From NCBI RefSeq assembly GCF_029210375.1, contig NZ_JARGER010000025.1, forward strand, positions 1-64,000: a stretch of 64,000 bases of DNA, given 5' to 3'. Under the pieces are notes generated by a model that saw nothing but the letters and a program-made list of their open reading frames with translations, was not told the origin of the DNA and did no database searches. The DNA is from Nocardioides sp. YIM 152315 (GTDB lineage: Bacteria; Actinomycetota; Actinomycetes; Propionibacteriales; Nocardioidaceae). Position numbers and translations under genes: made by a program. This document shows, piece after piece, positions 25,276 to 34,646 of this stretch; the first letter of the stretch is position 1, and every line of letters begins with the position of its first letter.

Positions 25276-26373
25276 ATGACACTCCAGATCACGCCGCTTC
25301 TCCAGGCGGTCGTCACCCACCAGGGGTCCGACCTGCACCTGAAGGCCGGCGTCGCGCCTCGAGTCCGCATCTCCGGCACGCTCGTCCCGCTCCAGTGCGA
25401 CCCGCTCGGCGGCGACCAGCTCGAGGCCCTCGTCCGGGAGACGATGACCGCCGAGGTCGCGGACGGCTTCGCCGCCACCAACGAGGCCGACTACGCCCTG
25501 CACGTCGACGGGGTCGGCCGGTTCCGGGTCAACGCGTTCCGCGCTCGCGGCGGGGTCGGGTGCGTCCTCCGCTCGGTCGGCGACGAGCCGCGCACGCTGG
25601 CCGAGCTCGAGATGCCCGAGGCCGTGCACCGGCTCGCTCTCGAGCACCGCGGCCTGGTGCTGGTCACGGGCCCCACGGGGTCGGGCAAGTCCACCACGCT
25701 CGCGGCGATGATCGACGCGGTCAACGAGACCCGCGCGGCCCACATCCTCACCGTCGAGGACCCGATCGAGGTCGTGCACCGCGACAAGCGCGCGAGCATC
25801 AGCCAGCGCGAGCTCGGCACCGACACGGCGAGCTGGCCGGTCGCGCTGCGCGCCGCCATGCGCCAGGACCCGGACGTGATCCTGATCGGTGAGATGCGTG
25901 ACGCCGACACCGTCCGGGCGGCCGTGTCCGCCGCGGCGACCGGCCACCTGGTGCTCTCGACGCTGCACACGACCGACGCCCGCGAGACCGTCAGCCGGGT
26001 GGTCGACTTCTTCCCGCCGTACGAGCAGAAGCAGGTCCGCCTCGCGCTCGCCGCGTCGCTGCGCGGCATCGTCTGCCAGCGCCTCGTGCGTCGCGCCGAC
26101 GGCTCCGGGCGGGTGGCGGCGCTCGAGATCGCGGTCAACACGCCGCGGCTGGCCGAGGCGATCGCCACGCCAGACCTGACCGAGACGATCCCCGCGCTCG
26201 TCGCCGAGGGCGGCTACTCGGGGATGCAGACCTTCGACGACCACCTGGTGCGGCTGGTGCTCGACGGCACGGTGACCATCCGCGACGCCAAGGCGACCTC
26301 GTCGAACCCGCACGACTTCTCCGTGCTGCTCAAGCGCGCCGGGGTCGACCCGACGCTGGTGGACCAGACGTGA
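25276..26373 (+). CDS. pilT: Type IV pilus retraction-type ATPase PilT (first copy)
   Basis: A 365-residue GspE/PilT hexameric ATPase. Walker A is GPTGSGKST (132-140). The Asp box is HILTVEDPIE, Walker B is DPDVILIGEMRD, and the His box is HLVLSTLHTTDA. The short N-terminal PAS-like domain and total length fit PilT rather than PilB. It heads the rightward arm, 30 bp before pilB. A second PilT-type gene follows pilB, so the window has two. Which is the true retraction motor is open. Confidence 0.92.
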   Translation: MTLQITPLLQAVVTHQGSDLHLKAGVAPRVRISGTLVPLQCDPLGGDQLEALVRETMTAEVADGFAATNEADYALHVDGVGRFRVNAFRARGGVGCVLRSVGDEPRTLAELEMPEAVHRLALEHRGLVLVTGPTGSGKSTTLAAMIDAVNETRAAHILTVEDPIEVVHRDKRASISQRELGTDTASWPVALRAAMRQDPDVILIGEMRDADTVRAAVSAAATGHLVLSTLHTTDARETVSRVVDFFPPYEQKQVRLALAASLRGIVCQRLVRRADGSGRVAALEIAVNTPRLAEAIATPDLTETIPALVAEGGYSGMQTFDDHLVRLVLDGTVTIRDAKATSSNPHDFSVLLKRAGVDPTLVDQT

Positions 26374-26400
26374 TGCAGGAGTGATGCAGGAGTGATGCAG
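26371..26400 (+). repeat. Tandem stop/ribosome-site repeat between pilT1 and pilB
   Basis: TGATGCAGGAG occurs twice in tandem (26371-26381, 26382-26392), followed by TGATGCAG. The first TGA is the pilT1 stop. Each unit carries a CAGGAG-like ribosome site, and the pilB ATG is at 26403. Confidence 0.8.
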
Positions 26401-26402
26401 CC

Positions 26403-28094
26403 ATGACGATGCGCGCCAACCCCTCCGTCGACACCGTCCGCGCGCTGCTCGAGAACGGCCTGATCACCCAGGCCCAGCTGGAGCAGGCGGAGGCGCGCGC
26501 GGCCGAGCACGGCCAGCCGGTGCTCGAGGTGCTGCTCGAGAGCGGCTGGGTCGAGCGGGGCAGTGTGCTGGCCCTCGCGGCCGCCTCGGTCGGGCTGGAC
26601 TACGTCGACCTGTCGGACTTCATCGTCGACATGTCGGCGGTCAGCCTCCTGCCGGCGGAGTTCGCGCGGCGCGCCCGGGTGCTGCCGATCTCCCGCGACG
26701 ACGGTGAGCTCGTGGTCGCCGTCGGCATCCGCCAGGCGGGCGACATCGACCTCAAGGACGACCTGGCCCGCCTGACCCGCTGCCGGGTCCGGTTCGCGAT
26801 CTCGACGCGCGCCGAGATCGACGCCCGGATCAACCAGGTCTACCGCGCCGAGGGCGAGCTCGACGACCTCACCTCCGACCTCACGCTCGAGGAGGAGGTC
26901 GACGACCTGGCGACGCTGACCCAGGTGTCCGACGAGGCGCCGGTCGTGCGCTTCGTGAACCTGCTGATCAGTCAGGCGATCAGCGACCGCGCCTCCGACA
27001 TCCACATCGAGCCCACCGAGCGCGACATGCGGGTCCGCTACCGCATCGACGGCGTGCTGCACGACGCGCACCGGTCCCCCAAGAACATCCAGAACGGCGT
27101 GGTGTCGCGGCTCAAGATCATGGCCGACATGAACATCGCCGAGCGGCGGCTCCCCCAGGACGGACGACTCTCGGTCACCCACGAGGGACGCCGCGTCGAC
27201 CTGCGCGTCGCGACCCTGCCGACCGTGTGGGGCGAGAAGGTGGTCGCGCGCATCCTCGACACCGAGCACGCCCACCTGGGGCTCGACGAGCTGGGTTTCA
27301 GCCAGGACAACTTCGAGCGCTACCAGGCGGCTTACACCAAGCCGTACGGCATGATCCTCGCCACCGGCCCGACCGGGTCGGGCAAGTCGACGACGCTCTA
27401 CGCCACGCTGAACCTGCTCAACCGCTCCGACGTCAACGTGATCACGGTCGAGGACCCGGTCGAGTACCGGCTGCCCGGCACCAACCAGGTGCAGACCAAC
27501 GTGCGGGCCGGCCTCACGTTCGCGTCGGCCCTGCGCTCGATCCTGCGTTCGGACCCCGACATCGTGCTGATCGGCGAGATCCGCGACCGGGAGACCGCGC
27601 AGATCGCGGTCGAGGCGGCGCTGACCGGGCACCTCGTGCTGTCCACGCTGCACACCAACGACGCGCCCTCGGCGCTGACCCGGCTGGTCGAGATGGGCAT
27701 CGAGCCGTTCCTGGTCGGGTCGGCGCTCGACGCCGTACTCGCACAGCGGCTCTGCCGTGCGCTGTGCGAACGGTGTCGGGAGGCGTACGTGCCCGAGCCC
27801 GCCGAGCTGGTCCGGGTCGGCTACCCGTGGCAGGAGGACCGGCCGCTGCCGACGCTCTACCGGCCGGGCGGCTGCTCGGCGTGCGCAGGCACCGGCTACC
27901 GCGGCCGGATGGCGCTGCAGGAGGTGATGACGGTCAACGAGGAGATCTCCCGGCTCGCCGTCGCCCGGGTGTCCACCGACGAGGTGGCCCACGTCGCGCG
28001 CACCCACGGGATGGCCACGCTGAAGCAGGACGGCTGGCTCAAGGTCGCCCAGGGTCGCACCTCGATCGAGGAGATCCTCCGCGTCGTCGCCTGA
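26403..28094 (+). CDS. pilB: Type IV pilus assembly ATPase PilB
   Basis: A 563-residue GspE/PulE-type extension ATPase. An N-terminal GspE-N domain (about residues 10-150, LLENGLITQAQLEQAEARAA) precedes the ATPase core with SDRASDIHIEP, Walker A GPTGSGKSTT, VITVEDPVEYRLPG, DPDIVLIGEIRD and HLVLSTLHTND. A tetracysteine zinc motif is present (CRALCERC ... CSACAGTG). It drives pilus extension with PilC. It lies between two PilT-type genes, probably under promoter P1. Confidence 0.95.
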   Translation: MTMRANPSVDTVRALLENGLITQAQLEQAEARAAEHGQPVLEVLLESGWVERGSVLALAAASVGLDYVDLSDFIVDMSAVSLLPAEFARRARVLPISRDDGELVVAVGIRQAGDIDLKDDLARLTRCRVRFAISTRAEIDARINQVYRAEGELDDLTSDLTLEEEVDDLATLTQVSDEAPVVRFVNLLISQAISDRASDIHIEPTERDMRVRYRIDGVLHDAHRSPKNIQNGVVSRLKIMADMNIAERRLPQDGRLSVTHEGRRVDLRVATLPTVWGEKVVARILDTEHAHLGLDELGFSQDNFERYQAAYTKPYGMILATGPTGSGKSTTLYATLNLLNRSDVNVITVEDPVEYRLPGTNQVQTNVRAGLTFASALRSILRSDPDIVLIGEIRDRETAQIAVEAALTGHLVLSTLHTNDAPSALTRLVEMGIEPFLVGSALDAVLAQRLCRALCERCREAYVPEPAELVRVGYPWQEDRPLPTLYRPGGCSACAGTGYRGRMALQEVMTVNEEISRLAVARVSTDEVAHVARTHGMATLKQDGWLKVAQGRTSIEEILRVVA

Positions 28095-28109
28095 CCGCAG
28101 CCCCGACCG

Positions 28110-28138
28110 CTCAGGTCGGCAGTCCGGCCTGCCGATAG
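28110..28138 (+). promoter_or_regulatory. FliA/WhiG-like promoter P3 for pilT2-pilC-pilin genes
   Basis: CTCA at 28110-28113, 17-bp spacer, GCCGATAG at 28131-28138, in the 82-bp gap after pilB and 39 bp before the pilT2 start. The first ten bases (CTCAGGTCGG) are identical to those of the pilA promoter. Confidence 0.75.
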
Positions 28139-28176
28139 GGGCAGGGAGCACCGTCCGCCCTGCTCGGAGGAGACCC

Positions 28177-29445
28177 GTGACCGAACAGCCTCGCAGCGGC
28201 TTCGGGCTGCCGCTCGCCGGCGCCCGCCGGGCCGCGCCCGTCCCCGTCGTCGCCGCCGTGCCTGCGGTGCCTGCCGTGCCTGCCGTGCCTGCCGCGCCCG
28301 TCACGACGCCCGTGGCGGCCACGACCGCGCCCCCTCTCGCCGTCGCGGACCGCCCGCTCGTCCTCGACGACCTGCTCGGTCAGGTGCTCGACCTCGGCGC
28401 CTCCGACCTGCACCTCACCGTCGGCGTACCGCCGTCGGTGCGCCGCCTCGGCGAGATGGAGCCGCTTCCCGGCTACGCCCCGCTGGGCGCCGAGCAGCTG
28501 CGCGGCCTGCTGTACGGCGTCCTCACCGAGCGGCAGCGCAAGGCCTTCGAGGAGGACCTCGAGCTGGACCTCGCGTACGCCGTGCCGGGACGCGCCCGGT
28601 TCCGCGTCAACCTCTTCCGGCAGCGGGAGGCGGTCGGCGCCGTGCTCCGCACGATCCCCTGGAGGATCGTGCCGCTGGAGGACCTCGGCATGCCCGAGGC
28701 CGTCTCGTCGTTCGCCTCGCTCAAGCGCGGCCTCGTGCTGGTGACCGGACCGACCGGCTCGGGCAAGTCCACGACGCTGGCGGCGGTCATCGACCAGGTC
28801 AACCGCTCCCGCCGGGGTCACATCGTCACCGTCGAGGACCCCATCGAGTTCCTGCACGAGCACCGTGGCTGCGTGGTCAACCAGCGCGAGGTCGGCAGCG
28901 ACACCCACGACTTCCGCGCCGCGCTCAAGCACGTGCTGCGCCAGGACCCGGACGTGATCCTGGTCGGCGAGCTGCGCGACCTGGAGACCATCTCGGTGGC
29001 CCTCACGGCGGCCGAGACCGGCCACCTGGTGCTCGCCACGCTGCACACGCAGTCGGCGCAGGACACCGTGAGCCGGGTGGTCGACGTCTTCCCCGCCGAC
29101 CAGCAGCAGCAGGTGCGTACGCAGCTCGCGGCGACGCTCCAGGGCGTCGTCTGCCAGACGCTCGTGCCCACCATCGACGGCGACGGCCGGGCGGCAGCGG
29201 TCGAGGTGATGGTCTGCACGCCGGGCATCCGCGCGATGATCCGCGACGACAAGCTCCAGCAGATCCAGGGCGCGCTCCAGGCGGGCGCGAAGGAGGGGAT
29301 GCAGACACTCAACGCACACCTGGCCACCCTCGTCCGATCGGGCCGGATCTCCTTCGCCGCCGGCCTCGAGCACTGCTCGAACCGCGACGACTTCGAGACG
29401 CTCGTCGGGCCCGCGGTGACCCGCTCCGCGTCGGCGTGGCAGTGA
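28177..29445 (+). CDS. pilT: Type IV pilus ATPase PilT (second copy, extended N-terminus)
   Basis: A 422-residue PilT-type ATPase from GTG 28177 after a GGAGGAG ribosome site. It has an extra N-terminal segment of about 60 residues rich in Ala, Pro and Val (repeated VPAVPAVPAVPA), then a PilT N-domain (LGASDLHLTVGVPPSVR), Walker A GPTGSGKSTT, HIVTVEDPIEFLH, DPDVILVGELRD and HLVLATLHTQSA. The extension is absent from the first copy. It is likely co-transcribed with pilC and the minor pilins. Confidence 0.92.
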   Translation: MTEQPRSGFGLPLAGARRAAPVPVVAAVPAVPAVPAVPAAPVTTPVAATTAPPLAVADRPLVLDDLLGQVLDLGASDLHLTVGVPPSVRRLGEMEPLPGYAPLGAEQLRGLLYGVLTERQRKAFEEDLELDLAYAVPGRARFRVNLFRQREAVGAVLRTIPWRIVPLEDLGMPEAVSSFASLKRGLVLVTGPTGSGKSTTLAAVIDQVNRSRRGHIVTVEDPIEFLHEHRGCVVNQREVGSDTHDFRAALKHVLRQDPDVILVGELRDLETISVALTAAETGHLVLATLHTQSAQDTVSRVVDVFPADQQQQVRTQLAATLQGVVCQTLVPTIDGDGRAAAVEVMVCTPGIRAMIRDDKLQQIQGALQAGAKEGMQTLNAHLATLVRSGRISFAAGLEHCSNRDDFETLVGPAVTRSASAWQ

Positions 29446-29447
29446 CC

Positions 29448-30665
29448 ATGGCCGCGACGCAGTACAGCTACAAGGTCCGCGACACCCAGGGGCGGTTCGT
29501 CGAGGGCAAGGTCGAGGCGGCCTCCGAGGCGGCGGTCGCCGACCGGCTGCGGTCGATGGGCTACGTGCCCCTCGAGGTGCGGCCGGCCAACGTCGGCCTG
29601 CAGCGCGAGATCTCCTTCGGCCTGCGCAAGCGGATCAGGACCAAGGACCTCGCCATCTTCTCGCGGCAGTTCGCGACGATGATCGACGCGGGGCTGACGA
29701 TGCTGCGCGCGCTGACGATCCTGGCCGAGCAGGTCGACAACACCGAGCTGCGCCGGGTCCTGCACGGAGTGAAGCAGGAGGTCGAGGCGGGACAGAGCCT
29801 ATCGGCCGCGCTGGCGCGCGAGCCCGGCGTGTTCCCGCCGCTGATGGTGAGCATGGTGCGAGCCGGCGAGGCCGGCGGATTCCTCGACACGGCGCTGCGC
29901 CAGATCGCCGAGAACTTCGAGGCCGAGGTCAAGCTGCGCGGCAAGATCAAGGCCGCGCTGACCTATCCGGTCGTGGTCTTCTGTCTCGCCATCGCGATGT
30001 GCATCGGCCTGCTGGTCTTCGTCGTCCCGGTCTTCGAGGGGATGTTCGAGGACCTCGGCGGCGAGCTGCCGGTGCCCACGAAGGTCCTGGTCCTCCTCTC
30101 GCAGGCGATGCGCTACCTGCTGCCGGTGCTGGTCGTGCTCGGCATCGGCGCCGGGTGGCTGTGGCGCAAGTACGGCCGCACCGAGCGGGTCCGCAACGTC
30201 GTCGATCCGCTCAAGCTCCGGCTCCCGGTCTTCGGCAAGCTGGTGCAGAAGCTCGCGCTCGCCCGCTTCGCCCGCAACTTCGGGACGCTCCTGGCCTCCG
30301 GGGTGCCGATCCTCCAGTCGCTCGACATCGTGTCGGAGACGACCGGGTCGGTGGTGATCTCGCGCGCCCTCGAGGAGGTCAAGCGCTCGGTGAGCCAGGG
30401 CGAGTCGGTCGCCGGACCGCTGGCCGCGCACGACGTCTTCCCCCCGATGGTCGTGCAGATGATCGCCTCGGGTGAGGAGTCCGGCTCGATCGACCAGATG
30501 CTCGCCAAGATCGCGGAGTTCTACGACGAGGAGGTCGAGGCCACGACCGAGGCCCTCACCGCGCTGATCGAGCCCCTCATGATCGCTGTCCTCGGCGCCA
30601 TCGTCGGGTCGATGATCATCGCCCTCTACATGCCCATGTTCAAGATCTTCGACATGATCGGTTGA
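29448..30665 (+). CDS. pilC: Type IV pilus platform protein PilC
   Basis: A 405-residue polytopic GspF-family protein. The N-terminal YSYKVRDTQGRFVEGKVEA and two GspF repeats are visible (LAIFSRQFATMIDAGLTMLR and FARNFGTLLASGVPILQSLD), each followed by membrane helices. PilC couples the ATPases to pilin polymerisation. ATG 29448 lies 2 bp after the pilT2 stop; a GTG at 29436 would overlap it. Confidence 0.95.
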   Translation: MAATQYSYKVRDTQGRFVEGKVEAASEAAVADRLRSMGYVPLEVRPANVGLQREISFGLRKRIRTKDLAIFSRQFATMIDAGLTMLRALTILAEQVDNTELRRVLHGVKQEVEAGQSLSAALAREPGVFPPLMVSMVRAGEAGGFLDTALRQIAENFEAEVKLRGKIKAALTYPVVVFCLAIAMCIGLLVFVVPVFEGMFEDLGGELPVPTKVLVLLSQAMRYLLPVLVVLGIGAGWLWRKYGRTERVRNVVDPLKLRLPVFGKLVQKLALARFARNFGTLLASGVPILQSLDIVSETTGSVVISRALEEVKRSVSQGESVAGPLAAHDVFPPMVVQMIASGEESGSIDQMLAKIAEFYDEEVEATTEALTALIEPLMIAVLGAIVGSMIIALYMPMFKIFDMIG

Positions 30666-30668
30666 CTC

Positions 30669-32147
30669 GTGGGCGACAGCGGGAGCAGGAGCCGGCGCCA
30701 CGCCGACGAGGGGATGACCCTTGTCGAGGTCGTCGTCGCGTTCGGCCTCTTCGCGGTCATGGCGACCGCCGTCCTCGCCGTGCTGGGGGCGGCGATCGCG
30801 ACCACGATCGACGACAAGGCGCGCCTCACCGCGGTCAACCTCGCGACCCGCGAGATCGAGATCGTCCGCGACGCGTTCAACGACATGAACCCGACCCGGG
30901 CCCGCGGCCCGGCGTTCGCCGAGGCGCTGCAGGGCACCAACCGCAACCCGTTGGCGGGCGGGGTCGACGGCGATCCCTACGAGGTCGACGGGGTGCCCTA
31001 CACCGTGGAGCTCGAGGCGCGCTGGGTGTCGGTCGGCAGCGCCGAGAGCGACCGCGGCTCGGCCTGCGACGACGCCGACGCCGACACCAACGACGACGCC
31101 GAGGACGAGCTGCCCTACCTGCACGTGACGGCGAACGTGACCTGGCCCGCGCTCGGCGACCGCCCGCCCGTCACGGTGGACACCCTGATGACGCCCGAGC
31201 TCCAGTGGTCGGGGACCAGCCACATCGCGCTGCGGGTCATCGACGCCGCCGGCCAGGGCCAGCAGGGCGTCACCGTGACTGCGTCGTCCCACGCTGCGCC
31301 CACCACCGCGGCCCGCTACACCGACAGCAGCGGGTGCGTGACGATCCCCGTCGAGCCGGGCCGCTGGACGGTGTCCGCCTCCCACCCCGGCTTCAGCACG
31401 CCGGCGGGCGAGCCGACCGCCCAGGTCGACATCACGGTGGAGCGCAACGAGCTCGCCGGGGAGACCGTGGAGTACGGCATGCCGGCGACGATCACGGCCG
31501 CCCTCGGCTGGCATCCGGGGTACGCCCCCGCCGACGCGGTGCTCGCACTGCCGATCACTCTCGGCCACAGCGCCCTCCAGCCGATCGGCGCCGGCGTCAC
31601 GTGTCTCGACGAGCCCGCCGACCCCGACGACGCGCCCCGGTGGCCCTGCCAGCGCACGGGCGACACCCGCACCATCTCCGGCCTGTGGCCCTACCCGAGC
31701 GGCTACGCGCTGTGGCTCGGCGGCTGCGAGGACGGGAGCCCGACCTCCACCGGTGTGTCGGTCATCGCCTCGGCCGACGGGTCGGGGCCACCTCCGGTGC
31801 TGACGCTCGGCGCGGTCGAGGTGCACGCCGCGCCCGGCACCACGATCACCGCCACCCATGCCGCCGACCGGCTCTGCACCGCGCCGACGACCGTCGAGCT
31901 CGGTCAGACCGTGCCGGAGGAGGAGGGGGAGGCCGACCCCACCGCCGACCCCACCGCCGATCCCACCGCCGATCCCACCGCCGACCCCACCGCCGACCCC
32001 ACCGCCGAGTCGACGGAGGAGCCGACCCAGGAGCCGACCACCACCGGCGGGGTGCTCAGGACGAGCCTGCCCTACGGCGTGTGGACGATCGGCGGCACCG
32101 AGGTGATCGTCGGCCCCGGCGAGCCGACCACGGTGGTCCTGCCGTGA
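30669..32147 (+). CDS. Minor pilin-like protein with prepilin signal and DPTA repeats
   Basis: A 492-residue protein with a class III signal: the leader ends DEG, cleavage before MTLVEVVVAFGLFAVM, with Glu at +5. The large C-terminal part is beta-rich and includes a carboxypeptidase-regulatory-like domain (about residues 185-260, GVTVTASSHA ... GRWTVSASHPGF). Six tandem DPTA units (31935-32006) precede a final domain. It is far longer than typical PilV, so it may be a pilus-tip adhesin-like subunit. Its stop overlaps the next start (GTGA). Confidence 0.85.
   Translation: MGDSGSRSRRHADEGMTLVEVVVAFGLFAVMATAVLAVLGAAIATTIDDKARLTAVNLATREIEIVRDAFNDMNPTRARGPAFAEALQGTNRNPLAGGVDGDPYEVDGVPYTVELEARWVSVGSAESDRGSACDDADADTNDDAEDELPYLHVTANVTWPALGDRPPVTVDTLMTPELQWSGTSHIALRVIDAAGQGQQGVTVTASSHAAPTTAARYTDSSGCVTIPVEPGRWTVSASHPGFSTPAGEPTAQVDITVERNELAGETVEYGMPATITAALGWHPGYAPADAVLALPITLGHSALQPIGAGVTCLDEPADPDDAPRWPCQRTGDTRTISGLWPYPSGYALWLGGCEDGSPTSTGVSVIASADGSGPPPVLTLGAVEVHAAPGTTITATHAADRLCTAPTTVELGQTVPEEEGEADPTADPTADPTADPTADPTADPTAESTEEPTQEPTTTGGVLRTSLPYGVWTIGGTEVIVGPGEPTTVVLP
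31935..32006 (+). repeat. Six tandem 12-bp units coding DPTA
   Basis: Six copies of GA(C/T)CCCACCGCC encode consecutive Asp-Pro-Thr-Ala units in the minor pilin-like protein. They are likely a flexible spacer and prone to copy-number change. Confidence 0.9.
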
Positions 32148-32773
32148 GCCGGGAGCCGGACCGGCAGCCGCGGGACGCCGGCATGACGCTCGTCGAGGTG
32201 CTGGTCGCGAGCGGGCTCTTCGGTCTGCTCACGACGATGATCGCGACGGTCGCCATCATCGGGATGCGCACCGCGTCCGGGCTGCAGGTGCGTCTCGACA
32301 ACAGCAGCCAGGCCAACCTCGGCCTCGCGGCTGCGGGGACGCTCCTGCGCAGTGCGGCGCCGGTCGACGGGGTGATGATCATCGACGCGACGAGCACCTG
32401 TGTCACCTTCTACGCCGAGCTTCGCGACGACGGGCCGCGGAAGCTCATCGTCCGGTACGACGCCGCGGACTCGGCCCTGGAGCAGACGACGCTCCCCACG
32501 GCCACCGCCGGCGACTGCGACACCGCCCCCTCGGGTGCACCCGCGGTGCGCACGCTCGCGCGCGGGCTGGACGTCCCCGCCGGAGGCATCTTCCGCTACT
32601 TCAGCTTCGCCGGTGCGCGTACGTCGGGTCCGCCCGTGCCCGGGGACGAGCTCGGGACGATCGCCACGATCGACGTCGTCCTCAGCATCCAGACCGTGCC
32701 GGGTCGCGGCGACGACACGTCCGCCGAGATGGAGCAACGGATCCGCCTCCCCAACGCCCGGGAGGAGACATGA
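32144..32773 (+). CDS. Minor pilin-like protein, PilW-like
   Basis: A 209-residue protein with GTG start overlapping the upstream stop. The leader ends DAG, cleavage before MTLVEVLVASGLFGLL, with Glu at +5. The remainder is a short beta-rich globular part with two Cys residues (TCVTFYAEL, AGDCDTA). By position and size it matches PilW-type minor pilins that prime pilus assembly. It overlaps the next gene by 4 bp. Confidence 0.85.
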   Translation: MSREPDRQPRDAGMTLVEVLVASGLFGLLTTMIATVAIIGMRTASGLQVRLDNSSQANLGLAAAGTLLRSAAPVDGVMIIDATSTCVTFYAELRDDGPRKLIVRYDAADSALEQTTLPTATAGDCDTAPSGAPAVRTLARGLDVPAGGIFRYFSFAGARTSGPPVPGDELGTIATIDVVLSIQTVPGRGDDTSAEMEQRIRLPNAREET

Positions 32774-34632
32774 GGAGGCGTGACGAGGGGTCCGCGCTGA
32801 TCCTCGTGCTGTGCGGCATGACCATCGCGATGGTGGTGGTCACGGTGGCCCTCACCGGGAGCCTCCAGGTGTCGGGCCAGGCCAAGCGTGCGACCGCCTG
32901 GTACCAGGCACTGGCGGCCGCCGAGGCCGGGGTCGACGACTACCTCGCGCGGCTCAACGACGACGACGACGGCTTCCAGTACTGGGCCATCACGCCCAAC
33001 GACGACTACCGGCCGCGCGCCGCCGACGACGACGCCTGGGACTGCGAGAACCTCGCCCTCCAGCGCCCGCTCACGGGCAGCAGCCCGCCCTGCGGCTGGG
33101 GGCCGTCGACCTCGGTGGGTTGGCTGCCGGTCCGCAGCGAGACGCCCGGCGAGTTCCACTACGACGCGGACCTGTCGACCACGCCCGCCGACGGCACGGT
33201 CCGGCTCGTCTCGACCGGACGCGTCCGCGAGAGCACCGACGACTACATCACCCGCAGCGTGAGCGTCACCCTGCGCCGCGACGGGTTCGGCGAGTTCCTC
33301 TACCACACCATGTACGAGACCAAGGATCCGGCGGACTACGTCTCCGGGATCGACGGCATGAGCCCCGGGCAGGCTGCCGATCGATGCACGCGCTACTACT
33401 GGCGCGGCCCGGCGGACAGTGGCGTGCGGAACAGCGACTGCGTCGACATCAACTTCGTCGGCGGCGACGTCCTCGACGGCCCCGTCCACTCCAACGACAC
33501 GATGCTGATGCTGAACCGGAACGGGACCGGGCCCAGGTTCAAGGACAAGGTCACGACCTCCGACCCGGCCTGCCGCAACCGGACCTCGCAGTCGGCCTGC
33601 TACCGCCGGAAGCCGAACACGGCGGCGACGCCCCAGTTCGACAAGGACATCGCCTACCGGGAGGTGCTCGACCTGCCCGCCAGCATCGGGGACCTGAAGC
33701 AGTACGTCGACCCCGCGCAGACCGATCTGGCCGGGTGCCTCTACACCGGCCCGACGCGGATCCGATTCAACGCCAGTCCGAGCGGGACCATGACGGTGTG
33801 GAGCCCCTACTCCCGGCTCAGCACCCTCAACCCGGGGTGCGCCGGCGACTACGTCAGTGAAGGCAGCGCTCCGAGCGACACCGGCACCTGGCCCCGCCGC
33901 GTCGCGGTGCCGCAGAACAACCTGATCATGGTCCAGAACGTGCCGGCGACACACCCGCTGCAGCCCCCCAGCGGGTCCTGCGCGGCCCGGAGCATCGGCG
34001 GCTTCCCCCACGCCGACGACTACAACCAGACGCTGACCGAGTCGAGCTGCCGCTACGGCACGGTCTACGTCGACGGGACGCTGCAGGGCCGGGTCACGAT
34101 CTCCGCCGAGCACAACGTGGTGATCACCGGGAGCCTGCTCTACCGCAGCGGCAAGACCGGCACCGACGTGCTCGGCCTGATCGCCTCCAACTCGGTGCAG
34201 ATCTACCACCCGATCAGCAAGGGCCAGTGCACGCAGTACGACGGCCACTGGGAGCGCCGGTACGGCGACTGGGTCTGGGTCAGGGACGAGTGCGTCGCCT
34301 GGGCCCGTGGCTCCAACAACCTGACCGGCTCGGTGTCGAGCCCGACCATCCACGCGTCGATCCTGACCCTCCAGCACAGCTTCGAGGTGCAGCAGTACGA
34401 CGTGGGCTCCAGCCTCGGCACGATCCATCTCTTCGGGTCGATCGCGCAACGCTTCCGCGGCCCGGTGGGCACCTCGAACTCCAGTGGCGGAGCCGTCTCC
34501 GGCTACCTCAAGGACTACCAATACGACACCCGGCTCAGGTTCTCCCCGCCACCGTTCTTCCTGGACCCGGTCGGCTCGCGCTGGAACCAGCAGCGGTTCA
34601 GCGAGATCGACGCGCAGTACGTCGCCGACTGA
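32770..34632 (+). CDS. PilX-like pilus assembly protein
   Basis: A 620-residue protein with short basic N-terminus (MRRRDEGSALILVLCGMTIA) and one N-terminal membrane helix. There is no Glu+5, as in PilX-type proteins. AAAEAGVDDYLARL after the helix is typical of pilus assembly PilX N-domains. The large C-terminal portion has about a dozen Cys residues and a repetitive beta character (YVDGTLQGRVTISAEHNVVI), suggesting a surface domain. It is the last of three overlapping minor-pilin genes, 122 bp before pilA. Confidence 0.82.
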   Translation: MRRRDEGSALILVLCGMTIAMVVVTVALTGSLQVSGQAKRATAWYQALAAAEAGVDDYLARLNDDDDGFQYWAITPNDDYRPRAADDDAWDCENLALQRPLTGSSPPCGWGPSTSVGWLPVRSETPGEFHYDADLSTTPADGTVRLVSTGRVRESTDDYITRSVSVTLRRDGFGEFLYHTMYETKDPADYVSGIDGMSPGQAADRCTRYYWRGPADSGVRNSDCVDINFVGGDVLDGPVHSNDTMLMLNRNGTGPRFKDKVTTSDPACRNRTSQSACYRRKPNTAATPQFDKDIAYREVLDLPASIGDLKQYVDPAQTDLAGCLYTGPTRIRFNASPSGTMTVWSPYSRLSTLNPGCAGDYVSEGSAPSDTGTWPRRVAVPQNNLIMVQNVPATHPLQPPSGSCAARSIGGFPHADDYNQTLTESSCRYGTVYVDGTLQGRVTISAEHNVVITGSLLYRSGKTGTDVLGLIASNSVQIYHPISKGQCTQYDGHWERRYGDWVWVRDECVAWARGSNNLTGSVSSPTIHASILTLQHSFEVQQYDVGSSLGTIHLFGSIAQRFRGPVGTSNSSGGAVSGYLKDYQYDTRLRFSPPPFFLDPVGSRWNQQRFSEIDAQYVAD

Positions 34633-34646
34633 CTGCGGCGGGACTG

